Positions 10,833 to 20,870 of a stretch of DNA of 34,377 bases are shown piece after piece. This DNA is from Mesostigma viride. Lineage: Eukaryota; Streptophyta; Mesostigmatophyceae; Mesostigmatales; Mesostigmataceae. The translations under genes and the position numbers were made by a program. The notes under the pieces are model-generated. The model was given only the letters and a program-made list of their open reading frames with translations, had not been told where the DNA came from and searched no databases. Location of the stretch: assembly GCA_009746045.1 (NCBI GenBank), contig RPFO01000504.1, positions 1 to 34,377 of the forward strand, read 5' to 3'. Numbering within the stretch: position 1 is the first letter of the stretch; every line of letters begins with the position of its first letter.

Positions 10833-11435
10833 CTAGAAAAAGGTGCCCCATCCGTCGATGTCAAAATCGCCGAAGGAGTACACTCCCTGGTACTGGTCTC
10901 CCCTGTAGTTGGGAGGCTCGCCTGTATACATTTTGGTGTTCCACTTGGCCCCGCCGTTCTCCGCAGCAGCCAGGAACTCCTGCTGGGCCTCGGCCCTCAG
11001 GCGCATCATTGATACATTGGGAGAGCCCGGAATTTCCGTGCTCTCCACCACCACTCTCGCCTGATTGTCAGGCACGCATTGGTAAGCAGGGTTCAAATCT
11101 GAATCGGGTGGCACCAGATCGATCATGCCATTGCCGAACGCAATGACACCTGCACCCCACTGTGCAGAAGGTCCGAGCAACTCTACATCAATTCTGATGT
11201 TTGCAGCGTGCTCATTTTTGTCGACCATCACATAGGTATGCTGAGAACCGAAAATATTGCTCTGCTCCATTTGTGACAGTGTTAAATTTCGGCAAGGTTG
11301 GCTGCTTGCAATCGACAGGAAATTGGTGACCCCGACAGCCAGACGCGCAAGGGTTATAACTGCAGGTAGAACCCAAAATTTGTCGATAAGGAGTAATGGA
11401 AGGGCACGACCACCAGTCACTAGTATTCGCTTCAC
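10833..11435 (-). CDS. Hypothetical protein, 200 residues
   Basis: An open frame runs without interruption from an ATG at 11435 to a stop at 10833. The first third is hydrophobic (LPLLLIDKFWVLPAVITLARLAVGVTNFLSI), which could be a membrane or signal segment, or intron sequence read through. The rest is soluble-looking, with GSQHTYVMVDKNEHAANIRIDVELLG, a Pro/Asp-rich section and an aromatic C-terminus ending DGWGTFF. I do not recognise the family. It is the gene nearest to the left terminal repeat and points outward, as does gene A upstream of it on the same strand. A second minus-strand frame (11472-11212) overlaps its 5' part, so a small upstream intron is possible. It may be cargo of the 23.5-kb element. 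Confidence 0.5.
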   Translation of the reverse strand: MKRILVTGGRALPLLLIDKFWVLPAVITLARLAVGVTNFLSIASSQPCRNLTLSQMEQSNIFGSQHTYVMVDKNEHAANIRIDVELLGPSAQWGAGVIAFGNGMIDLVPPDSDLNPAYQCVPDNQARVVVESTEIPGSPNVSMMRLRAEAQQEFLAAAENGGAKWNTKMYTGEPPNYRGDQYQGVYSFGDFDIDGWGTFF

Positions 11436-11591
11436 CGGACACCTTTTTCAGCTTCCGGATAAAATTCAGCAAGAGCAGCGGCGATTAGATACTAAATATT
11501 GCGTTATTGGTTCGTACCGTACCCAGACAAAAATTGTACTAGTGACGCAATTGTACTAGGCGGAATGACAACTGCGCCCGGCAAATAAGTA

Positions 11592-11804
11592 TTTATTGCT
11601 CCAACCCCAAACCTAACTTGTTCCGGAGCTGTTCGAAGCGAAGAGCAATGGAAGGGATCGGACCCGAGCCAGATTTGAGTGCGGAACATGATGGCTGGCC
11701 TACCTCACTCCGAACATTAATGTGGACCCGGGTTCGAATCCTGTCAGTGCTATTCGCTTCGAACAGTTCCGGAACGATTTTTTTTGTGGGGGTGGAGCAA
11801 TAAA
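11592..11804. mobile_element. 213-bp MITE-like element with ~56-bp inverted ends
   Basis: Left end 11592-11647 (TTTATTGCTCC ... TGTTCGAAGCGAAGAGCA) and right end 11748-11804 are imperfect inverted repeats that share CTGTTCGAAGCGAA and TTTATTGCTCC. Between them, GGTTCGAATCC at 11731-11741 is a perfect RNA polymerase III B-box word, so a tRNA-derived core is possible. No obvious target duplication. Confidence 0.65.
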
Positions 11805-12060
11805 TTCTCGACATGCAGAAACAAATGTCGAATAGATTGTGCAAAAAAATATCGAAATCCTTATCATTATTTAAATATACAGCATAAAATTATGTTGCAG
11901 TAAAAAATAACTGTTAATTGAAGGCCGCAAAAAATTATCAACTACCCTTAAACTTGACCACAGAAAGATCTCGAAAAATATATACAATATATGCGGCCAC
12001 CTTTTTACACCCTACTGAAGCCCCACTCTAAAGATATAATACGAGCCGAAACTAGGGCGT

Positions 12061-12082
12061 CGTCTACCCGCAGCGAGACCCC
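12061..12082. repeat. 22-bp palindrome copy 1, downstream of gene A stop
   Basis: Reads on the minus strand as GGGGTCTCGCTGCGGGTAGA plus CG, 13 bases past the gene A stop codon. The same arm combination (TCTCGC left, GGGTAGAC right) occurs at 21892 and 26178. Confidence 0.85.
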
Positions 12083-12094
12083 AATTTCTTGTTT

Positions 12095-15000
12095 TTAAGT
12101 CGGTGCCGGCCCCTCCGGGGCTTCATCCTTGATCACCAGCGTAGTAAGCCACTTGTCGAGCTCCTTGCTCATCCTGATGTCGGCACACATTCCGTCGCTG
12201 CGCACGCGTGCTTCTAGCCGGAGAGCCGGAGCGACGCAGAGATAGCAATTCACAAGCTCGGGCTGGCGTGACGGTGGCCAATCCTCAACGTTGAGCGTGA
12301 AATGCAGGGGGTCATGCTTATCCCGCTTCCAAATCCGAACGGGAAGAATGCCGTTCCCGGCGAGGAACAGCTCCTTCTCCCGTCCGTTCCGGCCCTCGAC
12401 CCACCTCTCGAAGTTCTCGTCTAACACGATCGGCCCGGCTTCGCTTACAACCTCAGCCAACCAGAACGGGTGGATGGGATCGTGATCCGTGTCCTTGTCC
12501 GATGGAACTGCCACATAGTCGTGGAGTCTCATCTGCCGGCCCATCGCCTCCCGCTTGTCCTTCAGCTGCTCCCCCCGCGTCACCATGCGAACCGGAGGGT
12601 TGGGCTGGCTCGGTGGCAGCAAACGGACAGTTTTCATCGAGCTTCCTGCATCATTGAACTCGATGATAAACGACCACTCGCTTAGACATCCCTCAAACCG
12701 CCCAGCCAAACAGGGCGGACAGTAGCAGGAATAGCGCCTAATCATCAAAAGGCCAGGGTCGGACTTGTCCAGTCGCCACCAATGCGCCTGCTTGATGCCA
12801 GGCACCTCCTCCACCTCCGCGCGTCGGCCGGACTCGACGTCCTGTCATCAAATAGTTAGGACAAAAAGAATACCGTTCAAGTTAGCAAAATTGACCAAAA
12901 ATCAATAAAACAGGGTATAGCTGCAGAGAGACCCCTTACAAAAAAAAAAAATTCGACACAGACAAGACATACAGTCATCAAATCATTCGACACAGGGTAT
13001 AGCTGCAGAGAGACCCCATTCGAATCATAATAACAACGTACGACAAGATATCAAGTGATCGAAATTCGACACAGGGTATAGCTGCAGAGAGACCCCTTCA
13101 TACCGATAGAACAAGCGAAATTTCATACCTAAAAGAAAAGCAACCCATTGACAGTATATAGGGTCTCTCTGCAGAGATACCTTTATTGGGTTTGAATTTT
13201 TGTAGAACATCGGCAGTTGACGTCTTAAAACCTGAAATAACAAAAATTCCGTACCGGGGGTAAAAGGAAGAAGTGGCGAGTGACGTTCTCGGCCCGCGCG
13301 CGGGCCGACTCCCTGCTCGATGTCTTGCCGCCCTGCCAGTTCTGGTTCAAGTAGGCGACTAGCTGGTGGGTCTCAAGTATGTGCTGGTTTTCGGGAATCC
13401 TCTGCATTTCCCTCAAGACGCACTTGCACTTCGCTCCTTGACCATCCACCTCCCCCTTCCCATGCTGCTCCCCCATGTAGTGGAACTCAAAGGCCTGCAG
13501 GTCGGGATCCCCCATGAGCAGACCGTTAATCTGGTTAATCACGTACCTGGACTTAAACTGCACCGCGCAGTTGTCCGAGCACATGTACAGGTTTCGCACC
13601 TCTACCCCTACTTCTACCCGCAGGGTTTCCAGAATCTTGCGAAGAGCGTATACGAGTGCGCGCTCGCCCCGCTTGATACTGGAATCCCCCAGGAAAAAGA
13701 AGACGCGCTTTTCCAGCTCGCCGTTGAGCCGATAACGCACGATCATGGGCATCAGGATGTGGCTGCGCTTGTGGAAGTACTGCGACTGCAGTTGGACGTA
13801 GTTGCTGTTCTCGTAGTTCTCGGCCCAGTCGCCGTGCACGAGCACGTCCCCCTCTCTCAGATTCTTCTCCCGATCCTTGATTGTATCCGCCTGCGACCAG
13901 GCCGTAAAGCAGTGCACGGTGAACTTGTCCCACCTCTTAAGAATCTCGTCCCGCAGCTCAGCTGGGGTGGACCTCATTGGGACTTGCTCGGGCCGCTTCA
14001 CCTTCTTCGCCGCCCTGCCATCGGTCTCGCCCTGTTTCGCAAAGGTCCGCAAAAAGTTTCGATTTGCAATAAAATCGCATTTCGATCAGATAACTGCAAC
14101 TCACAAAGGGTCTCGCTGCAGCTATAGGTCACAAAAACAAAAAGTCAACAACATTTTAACGGAGAAAAAAATCGAAATCTACTCACCCTCACCCCTCGGG
14201 TCACAGTCTGCTCCACCATCTCGAACTTGAACCAATTCAGAATCTCCGTGGAATTCTTGTCCCGATCACACTGCACCCAGTTATTATGGATGCCGCATGA
14301 TTCCTCAGGACAGAACCCCTCCACACACGCCATCTTCAGTATGCGGTGAACCCTCTCCGTCCTCGGCACCCCATCTTCGTCCTCCACCAGCCTCTCAGAA
14401 ATGTCGAGGTCTTCCAGGTCCCGTCCCCGCCATTCATCTTCCCCCTCCCCCTCTTCCATCCCCCCGCCCATTCCGCCCCCTTCACGCAGCCCGTTATCCC
14501 TGCCGTCAGTCTCGGCGGACACCGGGCAGTGAAAGTGCTTGATCCAGTCCGTCGAGTGAATGGCTTTCCACATTCCGCAAGTACCGTCCGGCAGTCTGTA
14601 CTTGGAGCATCCCGCACACTCCGCGCCACACTTGCAGTTCTTGCCGTGGTTCGCATTGCAGTGCTTGGTCCACGCCCCCATGGCCGACTGCATGGTGACG
14701 TGTTTCTCACACGCGCACAGGTTCCTCTCCTTCCACTTGCCCTTGATGCAATCGGGCGCGTATTTGCAGAAGGTCGTGTAGCCCACGTGAATGCCCACGT
14801 CCTTATCATACTGGTCACTCCTTTTGTTCCAGTACGCGTGCTTTTCGAGAAAGTGATTGTACATGTCCTCCTTGGAGGTCATGTAATAGCGCGCTCCCTC
14901 AACGGCGACGAGCACCCCGCGATTGCCATGACCCTCCCTGCTGTAAGTGCGCTTGACATCCTTCATCTGGGAGGAGGCGCGCGACTCATCATCGTGCATC

Positions 15001-16086
15001 CACGCGTCCACTATCGCGTCAATCACGAATTGCGGCACAGGGCGCCCCTGGCGAGCCTGCGCGTGTCTGAGGTAGTCCAGCTTCTGCTGCCTTCGAATCG
15101 CGCGAATTCCGCGAATCTTCTTGGCGTCCGTCCCCGTCAGCTTCTCCAACTCCGCGGCCGAAAACTCCTTCTCCAAGTCGTCACCACAGTAAAGCGTGGA
15201 CATCAGCACCATTCTGACGTCTCTGTCTGGGTCGCTTTTGGTCAGACCATCAAAAAAGCCGTTAATCCGAGCCACCCAGAACCTGTTCAGTTCTGCCATC
15301 CGATCCTGATTGTAAAGTTTTTTCGCCTCCTCATGATACAGCCCGTGACCTAGTTCAGCGGCCCTAGAGTTAAAGCCAGCAATCATCTGCTCGAATGCCG
15401 GCCCCCGCCCCTCGGGTTTTGTCATCGCCTGAGCCGCTTCAAACGCCTTGTCAGCGAAAAATTCCCCAATAACCCTCTTGGCTTTCTTGTATTCTCCCGG
15501 CCGCTTGACTTCCTTGGCTTCAGGCTGCGCTGGATTCTGGTTCTCATCTCCGAAAACCCTTTTTGCGCCAGTTGGCTGCTTCGTCCCGGTGTTTAACTTA
15601 ATTGCACTGAATCCTGGACGACCGGACGCAAGGGCGAAAACTCCCACCCGTTCGCGTGCTGCATGCCATGACGACCGGCATAACGAAATCCATGAAAATC
15701 GAGTATCGTTGGGAAAAGCGACAATTACAGACAAAGTTCGAAAGTGTATCATTTTTACCACGATTGGGGTCTAGCTGCAGCTAGACCCTTAAAGGGGCTT
15801 TTTCCGTTAGACGAAAAGATTACCGGATGCGGTGAACTTAGCATACCCCAACCAAGATTGGGGTCTCGCTGCAGCTAGACCCTTCATTGCGGCGTGCGAT
15901 TGATAAATCACAGACATCTGATTCATTAATTTTATAGTAACCATAAAGAGGGTCTAGCTGCAGCGAGACCCTTGAATTTAAGCTATTGCTTGTGGTTAGA
16001 AATGGTCTAGCTGCAGAGAGACCCCAATAAGGACGAAAAGATTTCAGGCTTTCCTCACCTTCGCGGCTCATTCTCTTATTGTCCAT
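12095..16086 (-). CDS. Gene A: four-exon Cys-rich, transposase-like protein, about 1007 residues
   Basis: Proposed exons 16086-16059, 15658-14187, 14031-13255 and 12841-12095. All introns are GT-AG and all joins keep phase, giving an uninterrupted frame from MDNKRMSRE to a TAA. Exon 2 carries a Cys/His-rich block (CKYAPDC, LCACEKH, HCNANHGKNCKCGAECAGC, CGMW, FHCPVS), likely zinc-binding. Exon 3 has GDWAENY (Asp codon at 13830), CSDNCAVQFKSR (Asp at 13575) and HGKGEVDG (13464-13441), spaced like a split acidic catalytic core. Exon 4 begins with RRYSCYCPPC. I recognise this combination from unnamed eukaryotic proteins; reading it as a DDE/RNase-H-like transposase is inference. All three introns carry the 22-bp palindrome. 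A nuclear DNA-handling role is likely. It diverges from gene B. Confidence 0.78.
12913..13182. repeat. Four palindrome copies in gene A intron 3 (~80-bp spacing)
   Basis: Copies at 12913-12934, 12995-13016, 13074-13095 and 13161-13182. The first three share the preceding word TTCGACACAGGGTATAGC, a diverged tandem array with steps of 82, 79 and 87 bp. Arms vary: GGGTATAGC with GAGAGACCC in three copies, GGGTCTCTC with GAGATACCT in the fourth. Confidence 0.88.
14108..14129. repeat. Palindrome copy in gene A intron 2
   Basis: GGGTCTCGC, TGCA, then GCTATAGGT: left arm canonical, right arm of the GCTATA type. It is the only copy in the 155-nt intron 14032-14186. Confidence 0.82.
15767..16024. repeat. 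Four palindrome copies in gene A intron 1
   Basis: Copies at 15767-15788 (perfect, arms GGGTCTAGC/GCTAGACCC), 15861-15882, 15950-15971 and 16003-16024, at steps of 94, 89 and 53 bp. They fill the 400-nt intron 15659-16058 just inside the 28-nt first exon. Confidence 0.88.
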
Positions 16087-16094
16087 TTACCCAG

Positions 16095-16130
16095 AGGCCT
16101 CAATTGAGGCCTTTTGGCTCAATTGAGGCC
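16095..16130. repeat. AGGCCTCAATTGAGGCCT palindrome pair
   Basis: A perfect 18-bp palindrome at 16095-16112 is followed by a one-base-short copy at 16116-16130. It lies 9 bases upstream of the gene A start codon. A third copy, extended to 24 bp, is at 17830-17853. Confidence 0.88.
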
Positions 16131-17829
16131 TTTTTCACCAAGGTCACATGGGGACGGTAATTTTGGCGGGAAGGACCGGTCCTATGGGTCGTCCGGCCCC
16201 AGTGGCGCGAATCTGGTATATGTGCTGAGCGTCCTGACCCGTTGGGGTCGACAGGGGTCGACGGTTACTGAAAGATATGTGAGGTGGAAAAGTACCTATT
16301 TTGGCCACTTTCGTGCAACCGGACGACGAATTTTCACGAATGCACGACCATGGCGGCCTCGAGTAAAATAGACCGTATGGCCACGTTCGTGCATCATTTC
16401 GACCAGTAAGGAGCTCGTTGGGTAGATAATTTATCCGTGAAGCTAGCCCGATCGCTAAATGGGTCAGAAGTCAGTTTCTAAATTCGTGGGGTCGTTATTT
16501 GTGTGCTGAATGCCAGGTTAGTGAAATTCAGCTGGGGCGTAATTGGCGTTGATAGTGCGCCTGCCAGCAGGCCGGTGCTTCGATATGCTGGGAAGAGACT
16601 AGCGGAACGGCGGGGGGGGATGTTGGGGCAGCCGTGACTAAAGGGGCACTGGCTATTTCCGAGCCTTTTGGCGTGGATCCGTAGGTAGAGGAAGGGGTGT
16701 TTTTAGCTAGGAAAAACTGGGATGCGGACAATAAACGCGCGCGCGCCCCCAGCTATGGGAGCGCCATTATGCGAACAGCGCTGGTGAGGCCGCTGCAGCC
16801 GCTTTCATACGTCAATGGACGACGCATGGAGCGTCTGTCCGGCCAGATTTGCGGGCTGCATCGCTTCCGGACAACTTGAAAACGCCGAGCTTGAACAGCT
16901 TTTCTAATGCAGCCACGTTCAGCGCCAGCGCATATGCGTGCCTAGTGATCCCGGGTGTGAGGGGTGTGAAAGGTAAGTGCGTCCTGGTGGTAGTAAGGTA
17001 ATGGCATCGATTTGCTTGTGATATCGTCAGTTTTTAGCTGCCTATCGGCGCCTAGTGCCGATGTGACGTAAGGCAGGTTACAGTACTTCGTGCAGTGCTC
17101 TGCGGCTGGCCCCCGCCTTATAGACGTGTTTGCTTTCCATAAGAAGCATGGCAGTTCCTGCCATGCTGGCCATGTCTCAGGCAACCCTTGCAAAGCCCGA
17201 AATCAAGCTAAGAGGTCTAGTAGGCTGTGCAAATGTTGTCCAGTTATGCTTGTATATCTTGCCATGTGCTGTTCATCTGCTGCCGCGGCAGCAAACCCCT
17301 GTCATAATATACCGTAACAACCTAGATATTGGGGCTATGTGAGTGAAGCTACGCGCTTGGAAGGTCACACCTATCATTATAATGCATGATCCTTGTGCGT
17401 GTTTGTAATAGAGGCTTTGGATTCCTCATGGTTACGTGCAATACCCATGGCAGGCTATTGCTGCCTGCAGTGCTGCGCGACAGCCCCGGCCGTGCAAGTG
17501 TGTGTGAGGGGTCCCTTGGGGAGCATGCCATGTCATGCCATGCTTACCATGTCGTGGGGGAACCTCGTAAGGTCCAAAAGACACGTTACATGCAGATGGA
17601 ACTGAGTACTGACACCTTTTGGTCGCTTGTGTCTATTGTCATGTTGTGTTGATGGTGCCGTCGCAGCGACAACCTGTTTTATTAAATCATAATTAAATAT
17701 GTATTAGGGCTATATGACTGATGTTAAGTGCTGGGAACCCCAAAACAATCATAATAATGCATGGCCTTCACTCATATTTGGAATAAAGTTTGTTGGCTCA
17801 TTGTAATTACATGCAACACCCAATTTATG
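16131..17829. other. Gene-free block between AGGCCT palindromes, with an internal diverged duplication
   Basis: No convincing coding signal. 17331-17455 and 17706-17825 are diverged direct copies about 375 bp apart: GGGCTATGTGAGTGAAG versus GGGCTATATGACTGATG, then CATTATAATGCATG versus CATAATAATGCATG, then TTACGTGCAATACCC versus TTACATGCAACACCC. The hairpin GCATGGCAG/CTGCCATGC lies near 17145-17168. The AGGCCT palindromes at both edges suggest a nested 1.75-kb insertion. Confidence 0.55.
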
Positions 17830-17853
17830 AAAAGGCCTCAATTGAGGCCTTTT
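17830..17853. repeat. 24-bp AGGCCTCAATTGAGGCCT palindrome
   Basis: The same core as at 16095, flanked by symmetric A and T runs, giving perfect dyad symmetry over 24 bases. Confidence 0.88.
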
Positions 17854-18182
17854 TCCAGGTAGATAGACATTATTAGTTCTCCCAGGACACTCAGATACCT
17901 GCATGGCGGGAATAACAAAAATATCACAGTAGCATTGATAAAACGGTTATTAGAAAATATATATACTAATACATTTTGCAAAAGATTTTATAATATATTG
18001 TGAATAGCATGGATTAATTTCCACATACTTTAATAATATGGTATGTTAAAGTATATAGAACCATTATTTAGGAAATCATTTACAAGAAAAAGTGGTATAC
18101 AGTATTATTATTTTATAGTTCGGCAATCTATAATAGTAAGACATACCGGATGGCAGGTTTATCAGCGGCCTCCAGGGCTATA
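17854..18182. other. AT-rich spacer, no gene
   Basis: Very AT-rich with TATATA/TAATATT words. No coding signal. Confidence 0.6.
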
Positions 18183-18204
18183 GCGTCTCGCTGCAGCGTG
18201 ACCG
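18183..18204. repeat. Degenerate palindrome copy
   Basis: GCGTCTCGC, TGCA, GCGTGACCG: three changes from the consensus, located in the gene-free core. Confidence 0.7.
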
Positions 18205-18251
18205 TTTGGTGCTATGACTGATTTCAGTAGATGTGCAGAAAAAAATTTATT

Positions 18252-18330
18252 ACCATGACCACACCAGGAATCGAACCCAGAACCTCATTGTACATTTCTG
18301 CATGGTAACGATGTCAACCAAACATCCGAA
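18252..18330 (-). repeat. tRNA-derived SINE or tRNA pseudogene fragment
   Basis: On the minus strand the piece contains TTTGGTTGACATCG (D-arm/A-box-like) and a perfect B-box word GGTTCGATTCC (18277-18267) in a pairable T-arm, followed by TGTGGTCA. The 5' acceptor strand expected for a real tRNA (GACCACA) is missing, and the anticodon arm does not fold cleanly. A SINE head or dead tRNA fits better than a working gene. It ends in an A/T-rich tail at 18252-18236. Confidence 0.5.
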
Positions 18331-18602
18331 TGTTCCGGGGTAAATTGGCTGGAGGTCGTCTCTTTTTATACCTGCGGCCACAAGCACGGGTGACGGCATA
18401 TTGGATGTCGTCCAATCCGCTAGCTTGGTGTCCAAAAAATGGGATCGAGCCTTTGCACCAGCGCCGCGCTTCCAGTTTTCAGTTCCGTGGGGAGGAACGA
18501 GGATGCCACGTTTCCAATTTTTTCAATACCGTTCAGCCCTGTGACGCCGCGTCCGGTTTGCGAATTGCAACCGTCCCATCGCCCATCGAAAAAGAAGCGC
18601 AG

Positions 18603-18616
18603 CCGCAGAGAGACCC
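18603..18616. repeat. Palindrome half-site
   Basis: CCGCAGAGAGACCC matches the right half of the GAGAGACCC-type palindrome. No left arm is recognisable. Confidence 0.6.
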
Positions 18617-18642
18617 CATAGCTGAAAGAGGGTAAGCTGCCA

Positions 18643-18713
18643 CCTGCATGACGATACCTGCATAACGATACCTGCATAACAATACCTGCATAACGATACC
18701 CCTGCATAACGAA
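18643..18713 (+). repeat. 14-bp tandem repeat, about 5 copies
   Basis: The unit is CCTGCATAACGATA, with copies starting at 18643, 18657, 18671, 18685 and (offset by two bases) 18701. A single unit also occurs at 19258, in the second copy of the adjoining duplication. Confidence 0.88.
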
Positions 18714-18803
18714 AGGAAATCGGTCTTCCGCATAAAGAAAAAAGGTGAGCTTTTTCCGCATCGTGGATGGTAGGCTGACAAAATTTGTTCTATCAAAAAC
18801 GGC
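18703..18803 (+). repeat. ~100-bp direct repeat, copy 1
   Basis: From TGCATAACGA to CTATCAAAAACGGC, it shares CGTGGATGGTAGGCTGAC, AAATTTGTTCTATCAAAA and an AAAAAAGGTGA word with 19260-19368. Confidence 0.82.
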
Positions 18804-19259
18804 AACAAAACAGCGCATCCAAGCCGACGACACAGTTAGCCAGCTGGGCGACGACTATGTCTTTGTTGCCATCGCAAGAAACTCTTTATGTTGCAGCAAG
18901 AGTGATAAATCTGTCTGGCTTCCTTCTTGTCGTTGCTAGCTAAACCCTGCAGACATCTCGGTAGAGTCAGATAAGCCGATCCTAATCCACATCTGGCATC
19001 CATCCCTTTAGTCTAGTTGCCATGGAGCGTTTCTTGGTCTCGCACATGTCGATCATGGTGGTGCTAGGCTTTCACTTGGGTCACCCTTTCCATGTTTGCT
19101 ATGCCTTTGGTCTGGTTAGGTTATAGGTGTAGATGTGCACATACTGCATTTGCTGCGTTTCTAATCGGTGCTCCTGTTTGATGCTTTTTTTCCCCTTCAT
19201 ATCGTTTCGACGTTTGCATGCTACCTGCCGGATTATAACATCGGACGTTGCTACCTGCC

Positions 19260-19368
19260 TGCATAACGATAGTTTGCAAGAAATCTTCATTGCGCCGAAA
19301 CACAAAAAAAGGTGATCTTTTGCCGCAACGTGGATGGTAGGCTGACTAAAATTGTTCTATCAAAACGG
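19260..19368 (+). repeat. ~105-bp direct repeat, copy 2
   Basis: Diverged copy of 18703-18803, about 557 bp downstream. It ends within a few bases of the minisatellite start. Confidence 0.82.
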
Positions 19369-19370
19369 CG

Positions 19371-20870
19371 TTTACATGTGGGGGGTTGCTGGCCTGAATC
19401 ACTAAATGTGGGGGGGTGCTGTCATGAATGAATACATGTGGGTGTGTGCTGCTACGTATCAATACATGTGGGGGGGTGCTGCTACGTATCAATACATGTG
19501 GGTGTGTGCTGCTACGTATCAATACATGTGGGGGGGTGCTGCTACGTATCAATACATGTGGGGGGGTGCTGCTACGTATCAATACATGTGGGGGGGTGCT
19601 GCTACGTATCAATACACGTGGGGGGGTGCTGCTACGTATCAATACATGTGGGGGGTGCTGCTACGTATCAATACATGTGGGGGGGTGCTGCTACGTATCA
19701 ATACACGTGGGGGGTGCTGCTACGTATCAATACATGTGGGGGGGTGCTGTTACGTATCAATACATGTGGGGGGGTGCTGCTACGTATCAATACACGTGGG
19801 GGGTGCTGCTACGTATCAATACATGTGGGGGGGTGCTGCTACGTATCAATACATGTGGGGGGGTGCTGCTACGTATCAATACACGTGGGGGGGTGCTGCT
19901 ACGTATCAATACATGTGGGGGGGTGCTGCTACGTATCAATACATGTGGGGGGTGCTGCTACGTATCAATACACGTGGGGGGGTGCTGCTACGTATCAATA
20001 CATGTGGGTGTGTGCTGCTACGTATCAATACATGTGGGGGGGTGCTGCTACGTATCAATACATGTGGGGGGGTGCTGCTACGTATCAATACATGTGGGGG
20101 GGGATGCTATGTATAAATGCATGTGGGGGGGTGCTGCTACGTATCAATACACGTGGGGGTTGCTGCTACGTATCAATACATGTGGGGGGGTGCTGCTACG
20201 TATCAATACATGTGGGGGGGTGCTGCTACGTATCAATACACGTGGGGGGGTGCTGCTACGTATCAATACATGTGGGGGGGTGCTGCTACGTATCAATACA
20301 TGTGGGGGGGTGCTGCTACGTATCAATACATGTGGGGGGGTGCTGCTACGTATCAATACATGTGGGGGGGTGCTGCTACGTATCAATACATGTGGGGGGG
20401 TGCTGCTACGTATCAATACATGTGGGGGGTGCTGCTACGTATCAATACATGTGGGGGGTGCTGCTACGTATCAATACATGTGGGGGGTGCTGCTACGTAT
20501 CAATACATGTGGGGGGGGATGCTACGTATCAATACATGTGGGGGGGTGCTGCTACGTATCAATACATGTGGGGGGGGATGCTATGTATAAATGCATGTGC
20601 CGGGGGGGTGCTGCTACGTATCAATACATGTGGGGGGGTGCTGCTACGTATCAATACATGTGGGGGGGGGATGCTATGTATAAATGCATGTGGGGGGGTG
20701 CTGCTACGTATCAATACATGTGGGGGGTGCTGCTACGTATCAATACATGTGGGGGGGTGCTGCTACGTATCAATACATGTGGGGGGGTGCTGCTACGTAT
20801 CAATACATGTGGGGGGGCGCTGCTACGTATCAATACATGTGGGGGGGGATGGTATGTATAAATGCATGTG
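19371..20870 (+). repeat. Minisatellite block A, ~30-bp unit, about 48 copies
   Basis: Near-identical units of GGGGGGGTGCTGCTACGTAT then CAATACATGT. Unit length is 29-31 because the G-run varies. Occasional variants are CACGTG for CATGTG, GTGTGTGC for the G-run, and an ATGCTATGTATAAATGCATG type about every 400 bp. Since 30 is divisible by 3, all plus frames stay open, so the long open frames here are artefacts. Confidence 0.97.

Noticed and set aside
13366-15353. Long plus-strand open frames opposite gene A (253 and 335 codons)
   Set aside because: They are antisense shadows of gene A exons 2 and 3. The minus strand has the conserved motifs and phase-consistent splicing.
18252-18330. A functional tRNA gene on the minus strand
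   Set aside because: The T-arm is good, but the 5' acceptor strand does not pair and the anticodon arm is irregular, so it is called a tRNA-derived repeat.
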